A stretch of DNA of 64,000 nt from Actinocatenispora thailandica (GCF_016865425.1 NZ_AP023355.1:5268198-5332197), one strand, 5' to 3'. Shown: positions 50,550 to 59,335, counted from the first letter of the stretch. The notes: generated from the letters alone by a model not told the origin. Made by a program: numbers and translations.

Positions 50550-50570
50550 CATTAGACGTCTAATGATTAG
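50550..50570. promoter_or_regulatory. Overlapping palindromes, TetR-type operator candidate
   Basis: CATTAGACGTCTAATG (50550-50565) is a perfect 16-bp palindrome, and CTAATGATTAG (50560-50570) overlaps it. It is an AT-rich island between the divergent Ddn-like and protease genes. TetR operators often look like this, but no TetR gene is adjacent. Confidence 0.6.
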
Positions 50571-50727
50571 ACACCGTATCATTGACGAGCCGGCGCAGCC
50601 AACCAGCGACGAGCGGGAGCAGCCGTCGAGGTACGCCTCGGGCTCGACGCCTCCCCCGACCCGCGCCGGCCGTGGCTCGCCCCCAGCGGTACCCCGCTGC
50701 GTGGAAAGCGCCCGATATCGTTGCCGG

Positions 50728-51546
50728 ATGGTCGAGATCCCGTTTGACCGCGTCGAGCACCTGGTGCGCATCCCCGTCCGGCTGCCCGGCGGCGAGACGG
50801 CGCGGTTCCTGGTGGACACCGGGATCGGGATCACGGTCGTCTCCCCGACCCTGGTCGAACGGTGTGGTCTCGCGGCCACCGGGCACAGCTACACCGGTCA
50901 CCGGATGTCGGGGCAGGCGGTGCAGATCCCGCTGGTCGAGCTGCCGCACCTCGATCTGGGTGGCCGGCTGCTCGCCGCCGGCACCGCCGGGCAGGCCGAT
51001 CTCGGTCCGGCAGACGGCGCGAACGGCTTCGACGGGATCCTCGGACTCGACCTGCTCGGCGAGCTTCCCCTGACCATCGATCCGTTCCGGTCGACGGTCG
51101 CGCTCGGCGCGGTGTCTGGGCCCACGACGCGGCACCGCATCGAGGTTCCGGTGCGACCACACCGGGACGGCCCCGCCGTCGACCTGCTGGTCGAGTTGCA
51201 GCTGCCGGACGGCACCGTCACCGAGGTCGAAATCGACACCGGGTCGGCGGAGACGATCCTGGACACCCGGTTCATGCCCGCCTGCTCGGTGGACGGCAGC
51301 GAGACCGCGGCCCGCACCGTCGAGGGCGTCGACCAGACCGGACACCCGTTCGTGCGCCGGTTCATCCCGATCGACGGCGCGGTCGCGCTCGCCGCGGCAC
51401 CGGGCACCGCGCTGCCACGACCCACCGTGATGTTCCAGGACCTGGCCCTCAACGGTCTGATCGGCACCACCTTCCTCGACCGGTACGTGCAGACCTACGA
51501 CACCGGCCGGGCCATCCTGACTCTCGCACCGCCGCAGGGCGCCTGA
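50728..51546 (+). CDS. Two-lobed retropepsin-like aspartic protease
   Basis: The 272-residue protein carries two complete aspartic-protease motif sets. Lobe one has ARFLVDTGIGITVVSPTLVE (DTG at residues 30-32) and FDGILGLDLLG. Lobe two has EVEIDTGSAETILDTRFMPA (D170) and LNGLIGTTFLD. Each lobe thus has the DTG and hydrophobic-Ile/Leu-Gly motifs of a retropepsin domain, so one chain could form the two-Asp active site. No signal peptide is visible, so it is probably cytoplasmic. ATG 50728 has TATCGT six bases upstream, suggesting a leaderless mRNA. Confidence 0.85.
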   Translation: MVEIPFDRVEHLVRIPVRLPGGETARFLVDTGIGITVVSPTLVERCGLAATGHSYTGHRMSGQAVQIPLVELPHLDLGGRLLAAGTAGQADLGPADGANGFDGILGLDLLGELPLTIDPFRSTVALGAVSGPTTRHRIEVPVRPHRDGPAVDLLVELQLPDGTVTEVEIDTGSAETILDTRFMPACSVDGSETAARTVEGVDQTGHPFVRRFIPIDGAVALAAAPGTALPRPTVMFQDLALNGLIGTTFLDRYVQTYDTGRAILTLAPPQGA

Positions 51547-51620
51547 CCGCCGCCGACCACCCGGACGATCCGGCCGGGCCTGCGACGGAGAAGTGGCAGC
51601 CCGCTCGGGCCATGCCGCGC

Positions 51621-51638
51621 GCTCCAAGTCGTTTCCAA
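51621..51638 (-). promoter_or_regulatory. Second copy of the TTGGA direct-repeat site
   Basis: On the minus strand TTGGAAA-cgac-TTGGAGC occurs: two heptamers with the same 4-bp spacer and 11-bp period as the three-repeat site at 41241. The match is 14 of 17 from TTGGAA through TTGGAG. It lies in the gap before the small ORF and DUF2871 gene. Confidence 0.5.
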
Positions 51639-51662
51639 GCGCACCGGAGCACGCTGCCTGCC

Positions 51663-51848
51663 ATGACCGCACTCCGGGCGAGCCGCCACGACACGGTGCT
51701 GGCCCAGCGGGCCTTCCACCGCGCATCCGCACTGCCGGCCGCGCGGACCGACCGGAACCGCCGCGCCGCGCGGCAACACACCGGCTCGGCCGAACGACGA
51801 CCCCGAGCAGCCCGTGCTGCCCGGGACAAGGAGACAGAGGAACGATGA
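51663..51848 (+). CDS. Possible small basic protein overlapping DUF2871 gene
   Basis: A 61-residue open frame, Arg/Ala-rich and ending RDKETEER, has its stop overlapping the next start as ATGA, a hallmark of translational coupling. There is only a weak GGAG 12 bases before its ATG, and no recognisable domain. It could be a real small gene or chance. Confidence 0.3.
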   Translation: MTALRASRHDTVLAQRAFHRASALPAARTDRNRRAARQHTGSAERRPRAARAARDKETEER

Positions 51849-52315
51849 GCGCCAAACGGGTATCGATGCGGGCGTCGTACTACGCCGCACACACCTACAT
51901 GATCCTGGGAGTCAGCTCCGGGCTGTTCTACCGCGAGTTCACCAAGGCCAACCACTTCACCGGGGACACCCAGCTCGCGGTCACGCACACCCACCTGTTG
52001 GCCCTGGGCATGCTGGGCTTCCTGATCGTCCTGGCACTCGACAAGCAGTTCCAGCTGTCCGGCACGAGGTTGCACACCACCTTCTTCTGGCTGTACAACG
52101 CCGGCATCGCGGTGAGCGTGACCATGATGGGTGTGCACGGCTGCCTGACCGTACTCGGCCAGAGCGTCCCGGAGGTCGTGCCGATCGTCGCGGGCATCGG
52201 CCACACCGTGCTCACCGTCGGGCTCGTCCTGTTGTTCGTGCAGATCGGCAAGCGCCTGAAAGATCCGGTGCAGCAGCCGCCGGCGGTCGAACTGTCGGAG
52301 CGGGCAACCGTCTAG
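51845..52315 (+). CDS. DUF2871 membrane protein
   Basis: The 156-residue protein has four membrane helices and conserved-looking histidines within TQLAVTHTHLLALGMLGFLI, MGVHGCLTVLG and AGIGHTVLTVGLVLLFVQIG. The pattern matches DUF2871 proteins. The His spacing within helices resembles heme- or metal-binding membrane proteins, but this is inference. GAGGAA lies before ATG 51845, and the small ORF at 51663 overlaps it. Confidence 0.75.
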   Translation: MSAKRVSMRASYYAAHTYMILGVSSGLFYREFTKANHFTGDTQLAVTHTHLLALGMLGFLIVLALDKQFQLSGTRLHTTFFWLYNAGIAVSVTMMGVHGCLTVLGQSVPEVVPIVAGIGHTVLTVGLVLLFVQIGKRLKDPVQQPPAVELSERATV

Positions 52316-52385
52316 ACACCGGCGAAGCTCGCGATCGTGCCGCTCGGCCGGCTGCCCGCCGACGGCACCGGCCGAGCCGAGCCGC

Positions 52386-52410
52386 CCCGGCCCGGCCCGG
52401 CCCGGCCCGC
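52386..52410. repeat. Short (CCCGG)n simple repeat
   Basis: Four exact CCCGG units (52386-52405) and one variant CCCGC follow the DUF2871 gene in a convergent gap. No function is suggested. Confidence 0.75.
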
Positions 52411-52494
52411 GCAGCTTCGCAGGATGCCGGGGGCGCCGCGGGCGCCGGGCAGCCAGGCCGGCGCCGTGGCGAGCACGGACGCCGATCCCGTCGC

Positions 52495-53001
52495 TCAACC
52501 GACGGGGGCGCGTGCGGCCGCCGCCGCGTCTACCAGGTGCTGCTCGGCCTCCCGGCTCAGCGACGTGCGAAGCAACGTGCCCTGGAAGTCGTACTGCGCC
52601 ATCGCAGCGACCACCTTGTCCTCGGTGATCTGATCGACCAGCAGGAACAACGCGGCCTTACCGGGTTGCAACTTCGATCCGACATCGCGCATGAACGAGT
52701 CGTTCACACCCGTGTCGGCGAGCTTGCCGGACAGCGCGCCGCCGGCCGCGCCGACCGCCATCCCGAACAGCGGCGCGAAGAACAGCAGGCCGATCAGCCC
52801 GCCCCACAGCGCGCCGCCGGTCGCACCCCGACCGGTACTGCTGCGCAGCTGGTGCAGCTTGATAGTGCCGTCCATGTGGGCCTCGACGATCACCGCGTCC
52901 GCGACCGAGATCAGCCCTTCCCGTTGCAGTTCCAGGATCTTCTGCCGGGCCATCTCGGCCGTGGTGACGTCCCGGTACCCGATCGCTACCAGATCGCTCA
53001 T
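52495..53001 (-). CDS. DUF1269 membrane protein
   Basis: The 168-residue protein matches DUF1269. An N-terminal beta-alpha region (DLVAIGYRDVTTAEMARQKI) is followed by a glycine-rich membrane hairpin (ALWGGLIGLLFFAPLFGMAV, GAAGGALSGKLAD), then a cytoplasmic helix pattern KLQPGKAALFLLVDQITEDK. The function is unknown. GGAGGAA precedes ATG 53001. The DUF7144-like membrane protein lies downstream on the same strand. Confidence 0.85.
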   Translation of the reverse strand: MSDLVAIGYRDVTTAEMARQKILELQREGLISVADAVIVEAHMDGTIKLHQLRSSTGRGATGGALWGGLIGLLFFAPLFGMAVGAAGGALSGKLADTGVNDSFMRDVGSKLQPGKAALFLLVDQITEDKVVAAMAQYDFQGTLLRTSLSREAEQHLVDAAAAARAPVG

Positions 53002-53215
53002 CGTTCCTCCGTCCCCGATTCGTGGCCCGGCGGCATCCGCACGCTCCCGCCCGGGCACCGGATCAACGTGTTCGCGGGGCGCGATCGCACCCCGCTGATC
53101 TCACCCGTTGCGGATCTGCGCCCCGGTCCGGTCCACCAGGCCTCGTCGGTGCCCGGTGGGCCGTTCCCCGGGGCGGCTACCTGCGCAGCAGACCGTCGCA
53201 ATTGGTGCGAGGCGG

Positions 53216-53785
53216 TCAGCTCGGCGGCGCCGAGGAGTGCCGGGATCCCGGCGCCTCGGCCCGATGCTCGGTATCAGGCTCCGCCGTCCGTGTCGTCTGC
53301 GCGTCCATCCGCGCCGAGGCGCCGGGCTGGTGGGTCATCGGCCACCGTTCCGCCCCCGCGCTCGCCCCGCTGGCCAGCTGCTCCTGGCGCCGGCTGGTCG
53401 AACCGACCGCGGCCAGCGACCAGATCACGAACACGTCCAGCGCGATCATCAGCAGCGCCCAGAACGGGTAGTACGGGATGAAGAAGAAGTTGGCGATGGC
53501 CGACAGGCTGGCCAGGACGATCCCGGCTCCGCGTGCCCACGCCGAGCCGTTCACGAACAGGAAGATCCCGGTCAGTACGGCTACCGCGCCGATGCACAGG
53601 TGGATCCACCCCCAGGCCGTGGTGTCGACCTTGTAGAGGTAGTTGGATGCGACGACGTAGAAACCACCTCGAACGATCGCCTCGATGCCCTGGAACACCT
53701 GGAACACGCCCACGATGAGCAGCATCGTGGCGGCGAACATCGTGCCGCCCCGCGCCCACGACCGTGCAGTGCTCGACTGGCTCAT
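53216..53785 (-). CDS. DUF7144/DUF4383-like membrane protein
   Basis: The 189-residue protein has four membrane helices (MFAATMLLIVGVFQVFQGIE; WGWIHLCIGAVAVLTGIFLF; GIVLASLSAIANFFFIPYYP; FWALLMIALDVFVIWSLAAV) and a long charged C-terminal tail. The helix pattern matches the DUF7144-type family common in actinobacteria. The function is unknown. A G/A-rich ribosome site (GGGGGAGGAGG) precedes ATG 53785. The LuxR regulator gene is 198 bp upstream on the same strand. Confidence 0.75.
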   Translation of the reverse strand: MSQSSTARSWARGGTMFAATMLLIVGVFQVFQGIEAIVRGGFYVVASNYLYKVDTTAWGWIHLCIGAVAVLTGIFLFVNGSAWARGAGIVLASLSAIANFFFIPYYPFWALLMIALDVFVIWSLAAVGSTSRRQEQLASGASAGAERWPMTHQPGASARMDAQTTRTAEPDTEHRAEAPGSRHSSAPPS

Positions 53786-53956
53786 GACTGTGCCTCCTCC
53801 CCCGGTACGGCCGTGCCTCGGCCGGCGGACGCCGCCGCCAACACGGCACGACACCACCGTCCCCGACCCGGACGCCCCGGTCCTCACCCGATGCGGGTGA
53901 ACGACCCGTTGTCGGTGCCCCGGCCGGCGTTTCGTGCCCCGGTCCGAGCGGCGTCC

Positions 53957-54000
53957 GGCCGAGCCGCGTCAGTCCGAGCCGCGTCAGTCCGGGTCGTTGA
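53957..54000 (-). repeat. 15-bp repeats across the LuxR stop codon
   Basis: Two near-identical 15-bp units (AGTCCGAGCCGCGTC; 53957-53970 and 53971-53985) and a diverged third copy (53986-54000) are joined end to end. On the minus strand each repeats GACTGA, so the regulator's stop codon is duplicated 15 bp further on. Confidence 0.7.
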
Positions 54001-56848
54001 CGCCCGGACGCGGGACCGGCGTCGCGGCCGGCGGGTCCAGCAGCCCGCGTACCCGGCCCTGCCGGATCGCCTCCCGCCGGTTGTTGACCGCCAGCTTGCG
54101 AAACAGGCTCTTCAGGTGCGTCTTGACGGTGTTCACGCTCAGGTGCAGGTCGGCCGCGATCTCGTCGTTGCTGCTCATCGACGGCAGGTAGCGCAACACG
54201 GTCAGCTCGCGTTCGGTCAGCGGCTCGGCGGGCGGCTCGCTGGTCGTGCCGATGCGCTCGTCGAACAGCGTGTCGGCGAAGGCCGCGTACGTGCCGAGCA
54301 CCCGCTGCTGGCGCCGAACCAGCGGCGCCAGCCGGTCGCCGGCGATGCGGAACGGGTGGCTGAGCCGGTCCTCGCAGGCCAGGCCGAGCGCCCGGTCCAC
54401 CGCCTCGACGGCCGCACCGTCCTGCCGGAGGGCCTCCGCCGCCAGCGCGGTGATCAGCGACTCCTCGACGGCCACGGCACGCCCGCGATCCGCCGACCGG
54501 CGCAGCGGCGCGATGCGCCGCCGGGCGCTGTCCGGTCGGTGCAGCGCCAGCTCGGCCCAGCCGAGCCAGATGCGGTCCCAGTCGCCCGGATCGCGGTGCG
54601 CGTCCAGCCGTTCGATGACCTGCTCGGGTGCGCCCGCGGCGAGTTCCGCCTCGATCTCGGCCCCCTGCAGCCACCCGGCGAGCAGGCCCGGCAGCGCACC
54701 GTCTCGAAGCTCGACCAGTACCCGCCGGGCCACCGACTGGTCGCCGCTCTGCACCCGCAGCCTGGCCTCCGCGACCCGGACGGCCCGGCCCATCAGCTGG
54801 TCGGCGCCGGCGTCCGCGGCCGCACCGGCCCGCGCCAGGTACCGGGCCGCGACGAGCGGATGGTCCTGCTGCAGTTCGGCGAGCGCCAGCGCCAGGAACG
54901 CCGCGGCCAGGTACGGTTCCCGGCCCGAGGTGTCGCGTTCCGCGCTGGCCAGGGTGGACCGCGCCAGCCGGGTGCCGGTACGCAACTCGCCGCGCGCGAC
55001 CTCGGCGACCGCGCGGTGCGCGTCGGCGCTGAGCACCGCCAGGTCCAGCCGGCACGCCCCGGCGACGACGGCCGCTTCCCGCAGCGTTCGGTACGCGGCG
55101 CTCACCGCGCCCTGCCACAGCTGGGTGCGGCCGATGCGCCAGCGCGCCAGCGCCCGGTACTCGGCCAGCGCCGGCAGCTCCGACGCGGAGTCCGACCCCG
55201 TCATGGCCAGTACCCGAATCGCCGCGCTGCGGGCGGCGGCCAGCTCGCCGAGGGACCCGGCGGTGATCGCCTCCAGCGCCGAGAGCCCGACGTCGGCCGC
55301 GTGGCGCAGCGCTCCCGACTTGTCCGGCAGCAGCGACCGGGCCTGCCGCAGTCGGGTACCGGCCCGGGTGAAGTCGCGCCGGTGCATGTCGGTGACGGCG
55401 GCGCAGGTCAGTGTCGCCAGCGACGGTGCGGTCCGCGCGTTGGCCGCCAGCGGCCGCACCTCGTCGACGAGCCGTGCGCCCTCGTCCGACATCAGCCGCG
55501 GCAGGGCCAGCGTGAACAGGATCCGACCGATCTCCTCGTCGTCGCCGGAGGACACCGCGTGCCGCAGTGCCGGCAACGGCGCCAGGTGCTCGCCGTACCA
55601 GCGGGCGGCCCGCCGGTGGGTCGCCGACGCCGCGTCCGGCTCCTCCAGCAGCAGCCGGTGGTAGAGGTACTCGCGGAGCAGCGCGTGGTAGGCGAACCAC
55701 TCGCCGCGCTCGTCCGCGGTCTGGATCAGTCCGATGTCCGCGGACAGGCCCTCCAGCAGCCGCTGGCTGTCGAGCCGCCCGGACAGCGCGGTGGCCAGCG
55801 AACCGCTGACCCGATCGACGACGCTCGTCCGCAGCAGGAACGACCGGATCGCGGGCGGCAGCGGCGCCACCACCTCGTCGGCCAGGTAGTCCGCGACCGG
55901 TGCCGTCGCGCCGGAGAACCGCGCCAGGCCGCGGGCCGGGTCCGCCCGGTCGGCCGACATCGCGGCGAACCGCAGGCCCGCCGCCCACCCGCCGGTACGA
56001 ACCAGCAGGCGGGCGGTCTGCGCATCGTCGAACGACAGGCCGTGCGCCCGCAGGAACCGGACCGTTTCGGTGCGGTCGAACCGCAGCTCCGGCGTGCGGA
56101 TCTCGCCGAGCAGGCCGTCCAGTCGCAGCCGGTGCAACCGCAGCCGGGGATCGGTCCGGCCGAGCAGGACCAGCCGCAGCGCCGGCGGCGGCTGCATCAG
56201 GAGCAGGTCGAGACGCTCCAGGACCGAGCGGTCGCGAACCGTGTGCACGCCGTCGAGTACCAGCACCAGTGGCTCCGACAGGTCGTAGAGCAGCGCCAGG
56301 ATCTCGTCGACCTGCCGGTCCGGCCGGCCGTCCGGCGGGGCCAGCAGCCTCGGGCGGCCATCGCCCAGCCGTACGCCGGTGCGGCCCACCGCGGCGAGCA
56401 CGCCGGACCAGAACGTCACCGGGTCGGCGTCCGCCTCCGGCAGTGTGTACCAGGCGAGCCGGCCGGGGGCCTGGCCGGAGCCGGCCCACCCGGCCACCAG
56501 CACCGTCTTGCCCTCGCCGGGCCCGGCGGTGACGAGAACCGTCCCGGCCACCGCGAGTTCGGTGAGCCGGCGCTCCGGCCGCGGGCGCGCGATCCGTACC
56601 GACGGACCCCGCGGTACGCACACCCGCGCGGCCACCGTCGGTGGGAGTCCGACCGGTAGCTCCGGGTGCCGCAGCACGGCTCCCGCCGGTCGGTGGTACG
56701 CCACGTGGCGCACCTCGCCACCCCGGGTCACCCTGTCCAGTCTCGTCGCGGGCACCGGGATGCGGGTCAAACTGGCCCAGCGGTGCACCATCGGCCGGTG
56801 GGCGGGATGCGTCCGGCCGTTCGGCCATCCTCCCATCGCCCCCGGCAC
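53984..56848 (-). CDS. LuxR family MalT-like (LAL) regulator
   Basis: The 954-residue protein has the MalT/STAND layout. The Walker A motif is TAGPGEGKTVLVAGWAGSGQ (near residues 107-115), then PLVLVLDGVHTVRDRS (Walker B), a helical wing and long superhelical repeats. The C-terminal LuxR domain is LTERELTVLRYLPSMSSNDE, then IAADLHLSVNTVKTHLKSLF. It probably needs ATP and an inducer to activate transcription. ATG 56848 gives the longest frame; internal starts are possible. The CGNR gene lies 485 bp upstream on the same strand. Confidence 0.88.
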   Translation of the reverse strand: MPGAMGGWPNGRTHPAHRPMVHRWASLTRIPVPATRLDRVTRGGEVRHVAYHRPAGAVLRHPELPVGLPPTVAARVCVPRGPSVRIARPRPERRLTELAVAGTVLVTAGPGEGKTVLVAGWAGSGQAPGRLAWYTLPEADADPVTFWSGVLAAVGRTGVRLGDGRPRLLAPPDGRPDRQVDEILALLYDLSEPLVLVLDGVHTVRDRSVLERLDLLLMQPPPALRLVLLGRTDPRLRLHRLRLDGLLGEIRTPELRFDRTETVRFLRAHGLSFDDAQTARLLVRTGGWAAGLRFAAMSADRADPARGLARFSGATAPVADYLADEVVAPLPPAIRSFLLRTSVVDRVSGSLATALSGRLDSQRLLEGLSADIGLIQTADERGEWFAYHALLREYLYHRLLLEEPDAASATHRRAARWYGEHLAPLPALRHAVSSGDDEEIGRILFTLALPRLMSDEGARLVDEVRPLAANARTAPSLATLTCAAVTDMHRRDFTRAGTRLRQARSLLPDKSGALRHAADVGLSALEAITAGSLGELAAARSAAIRVLAMTGSDSASELPALAEYRALARWRIGRTQLWQGAVSAAYRTLREAAVVAGACRLDLAVLSADAHRAVAEVARGELRTGTRLARSTLASAERDTSGREPYLAAAFLALALAELQQDHPLVAARYLARAGAAADAGADQLMGRAVRVAEARLRVQSGDQSVARRVLVELRDGALPGLLAGWLQGAEIEAELAAGAPEQVIERLDAHRDPGDWDRIWLGWAELALHRPDSARRRIAPLRRSADRGRAVAVEESLITALAAEALRQDGAAVEAVDRALGLACEDRLSHPFRIAGDRLAPLVRRQQRVLGTYAAFADTLFDERIGTTSEPPAEPLTERELTVLRYLPSMSSNDEIAADLHLSVNTVKTHLKSLFRKLAVNNRREAIRQGRVRGLLDPPAATPVPRPGVNDPD

Positions 56849-57333
56849 GCGCCGTTAGGCGGACCCGGGGCCGGCTCAAGGACCTACCCGGAAGGCGGCC
56901 GGCCCGGCGATCCGGTGGTCGGCGGCCTGCTGCCGCGAGAGCCGGCGCTGCGCGCCGCGCGGCCCCAGCGGCGTTCGTCGCCGGGGCCGGACGCGGTTGC
57001 CGGTGGCGGTGGGGCAAGGGAAGACTCCGCCACCGACGCGGGCGTACGGAGCCTTCCCCGGTTGAAGCCATCAGGTGCCGGAGCCATGCCGACTGGACTT
57101 CCCCCCGCGGCGTCGACACCCCCCAGTTCGACGACCGCACCACGAAGGGTAGGCCGGTACGGGGGTCGGCGGGTTCGGCCGTTCGTCCGGTCGCCGCCGT
57201 CCGTGCCGGTCGAGATCCGGCGGTTCTTGCCGGCGCCGACCGCGTTGCCCGGCAGATCTCTCAGCGACCGGCGGCGGCCCGTCGGGCGCTCGCCGGGCCG
57301 GTGGGCCGCGGCGAGATCGACCGGCGCGTCCCG
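56849..57333. other. 485-bp gap between CGNR and LuxR genes
   Basis: No gene is convincing. A hairpin lies at 57018-57058. The right half follows the CGNR stop, and the left half should contain the LuxR promoter. A 67-residue open frame at 56884-57087 has no ribosome site or domain. Confidence 0.45.
57018..57058 (-). terminator. Stem-loop in the CGNR-LuxR gap
   Basis: GGGAAGACTCCG (57018-57029) and CGGAGCCTTCCC (57047-57058) pair at 11 of 12 positions around a 17-base loop. It may end CGNR transcription or lie in the LuxR leader. Confidence 0.4.
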
Positions 57334-57909
57334 CTACCGTGCCGGTCCGGAGCGCTCGTGCCGGGCCGCGAGGAAGCGCGCCTTCTTCTGCCGGTTCCCG
57401 CAGGTGTTCATGTCGCACCACCGGCGGGTGCGGCTCTGGCTGGTGTCGAAGAAGGCCGCCTGGCAGGTCGGCGACGCGCACAACGCCAGTCGTCCGTCCC
57501 GTTCGCCGGCGAGGATGCCGATCGCGTCGGCGGCGATGACGCCCAGGGCGTCTGCCACCGGGGACGTGGAGCCGAGCTGCCAGTGCCGGTTGCCCTCCGG
57601 CGTCAGGACCGCCGCGGCCCGCCCCTGGGCGCTGTAGCGGTTGATGATGCGCACCGCGGCCGCCGGGAGCGGGTCCCGGCGCGCCGCCGCGGTCGCCGCC
57701 GCATGGATCGATTCGCGCAGCTCCCGGGCCTGTTCGAGCTGGCCTGGGGTGCAGGACGGCACGGCGAGGCCGCTCACCGCCAGCCAGTCGACGAGCCGGC
57801 CCGGCGTGGGGATGCGCTCCACGGCGTCGCCGTGCCGCTCCGACAGGGTGCCGGTGAAGCTGGTGGCGAGCACCTTACCGAGGCGGAAGTCGGGGAACCG
57901 AGCAGTCAT
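57334..57909 (-). CDS. CGNR zinc-finger regulator
   Basis: The 191-residue protein has the CGNR architecture: an ABATE-type N-terminal domain (RLVDWLAVSGLAVPSCTPGQ) and a C-terminal zinc finger with CASPTC and CDMNTCGNRQKKARF, which includes the namesake CGNR box. It is a stress-type transcription regulator. ATG 57909 starts it. Two 17-bp repeats lie just upstream, probably its own operators, and the divergent epoxide hydrolase gene shares them. Confidence 0.9.
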   Translation of the reverse strand: MTARFPDFRLGKVLATSFTGTLSERHGDAVERIPTPGRLVDWLAVSGLAVPSCTPGQLEQARELRESIHAAATAAARRDPLPAAAVRIINRYSAQGRAAAVLTPEGNRHWQLGSTSPVADALGVIAADAIGILAGERDGRLALCASPTCQAAFFDTSQSRTRRWCDMNTCGNRQKKARFLAARHERSGPAR

Positions 57910-57911
57910 CG

Positions 57912-57970
57912 AACCACCTTAGCCGGTTGCCCGTCGCGCGCGTAACATGCTAGAACCGTCTTAGCCGGTT
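57912..57970. promoter_or_regulatory. Two 17-bp repeats upstream of CGNR and epoxide hydrolase
   Basis: AACCACCTTAGCCGGTT (57912-57928) and AACCGTCTTAGCCGGTT (57954-57970) match at 15 of 17 positions and start 42 bp apart, four helical turns. Each has an AACC...GGTT dyad. They are probable operators for the CGNR regulator. Confidence 0.7.
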
Positions 57971-58102
57971 CCAGATGGCTCCCGGGCCGGCTCGCCGACG
58001 ACGAGGAGGCCCCATGTCCAGCCACCGGTCCCGCAGGCACGCCGCACCGCACGCCGGTCGTGGCGCCATCACCGCGTCGGTCCGGCCCGACGGCGGCCAC
58101 CG

Positions 58103-59287
58103 ATGAGCGGCCACACCGACGAAGTACAGGCGTTCCACCCCCGCGCGACCGACGCCGACCTCGACGACCTGCGCGCCCGACTGGCCGCGGCGCGACTGCC
58201 GGAGGCCGAGACGGTCCGTCATGCCGCGCCGGACCCACGCCGGTGGGAGCAGGGCGTTCCGCTCGCCGACCTCACCGAGGTCGTGCACCACTGGCGCACC
58301 GGGTACGACTGGCGGTCGTTCGAAACGCGCCTCGACGAGATCGGCCAGTTCCGCACGACCATCGACGGGCTGGGCATCCACTTCCTGCACCGCCGGTCGC
58401 CGCGCGCGGACGCCACTCCGCTGATCATGACGCACGGCTGGCCGGGCAGCATCGCCGAGTTCGTCGACGTGCTGGACGACCTGGCAGCCCCGCGGGACGC
58501 GGACGCGCCGGCGTTCCATGTGGTGGTCCCGTCGCTGCCCGGCTTCGGATACAGCGACCGGCCGACCGTCACCGGGTGGGGGTTGGAGAGGATCGCGGCC
58601 GCCTGGGTGGAACTGATGGGCCGGCTCGGCTACCGCAGGTTCCTGGCCCACGGTGGCGACTGGGGAGGCCCGATCACCACCGTCCTCGGTGGCCGGTTCC
58701 CCGCGCACGTGCTGGGCATCCACACCACGACCGCGCAGGCGCCGCCCGGGTTGTCCACCGACGAGCTGACCGCGGCCGAGCGCGCCTGGACCGAGCAGAC
58801 CCGCGAGTTCTGGCACGGCCACCGCGCCGCGTTCGCGAAGCTGCAGGCGGCCCGGCCGCAGACCATCGGCTACTCGCTCGTCGACTCACCGGTCGGGTTG
58901 CTCGCCTGGATCCTCGACAAGTTCGCCGAGTGGAGCGACACCCGGGACAGCCCGTTCGAGACGATCTCCAGGGACCGGTTCCTGGACAACGTCACCCTGT
59001 ACTGGCTGACCCGCACCGGCGCGTCGTCGGCCCGCATCTACTACGAGAGCCACCTCGCGCTCGACCCCGAGCTGCGGGTCGACGTCCCGTCGGCGATCGT
59101 CGTGTACCCCCGCGACATCGAGAAGTGCCCGCTGCCCTGGGCGCGGGAACGGTACCGGCGGATCGTCCGCTGGCGGTCGCCGGAGCGCGGCGGCCACTTC
59201 CCGTCGCTGGAGGTTCCCGGCTACTTCGTCCGGGACCTGCGGGAAGGCCTCGCGGCGGTGCTGGCCGCCAGCGGCGGTCGTCCCTGA
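58103..59287 (+). CDS. Epoxide hydrolase family (EPHX1-like) protein
   Basis: The 394-residue alpha/beta hydrolase has the N-terminal epoxide hydrolase domain (FHPRATDADLDDLRARLAAA), oxyanion motif THGWPGSIAEF (residues 110-120), nucleophile Asp186 in LAHGGDWGGPITTVL, and the C-terminal GGHFPSLEVPGYFVRDLREG with its catalytic His. It would hydrolyse an epoxide to a diol in the cytoplasm. ATG 58103 is in the divergent region shared with the CGNR regulator, whose repeats may control it. Confidence 0.92.
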   Translation: MSGHTDEVQAFHPRATDADLDDLRARLAAARLPEAETVRHAAPDPRRWEQGVPLADLTEVVHHWRTGYDWRSFETRLDEIGQFRTTIDGLGIHFLHRRSPRADATPLIMTHGWPGSIAEFVDVLDDLAAPRDADAPAFHVVVPSLPGFGYSDRPTVTGWGLERIAAAWVELMGRLGYRRFLAHGGDWGGPITTVLGGRFPAHVLGIHTTTAQAPPGLSTDELTAAERAWTEQTREFWHGHRAAFAKLQAARPQTIGYSLVDSPVGLLAWILDKFAEWSDTRDSPFETISRDRFLDNVTLYWLTRTGASSARIYYESHLALDPELRVDVPSAIVVYPRDIEKCPLPWARERYRRIVRWRSPERGGHFPSLEVPGYFVRDLREGLAAVLAASGGRP

Positions 59288-59335
59288 TCTCGTCGGCGCG
59301 GGTGCCCGGCGCACTGATCACCTCTGCCCCGCGCC

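Noticed and set aside
56884-57087. 67-residue open frame in the CGNR-LuxR gap
   Set aside because: No ribosome site and no recognisable motif; it overlaps a hairpin.
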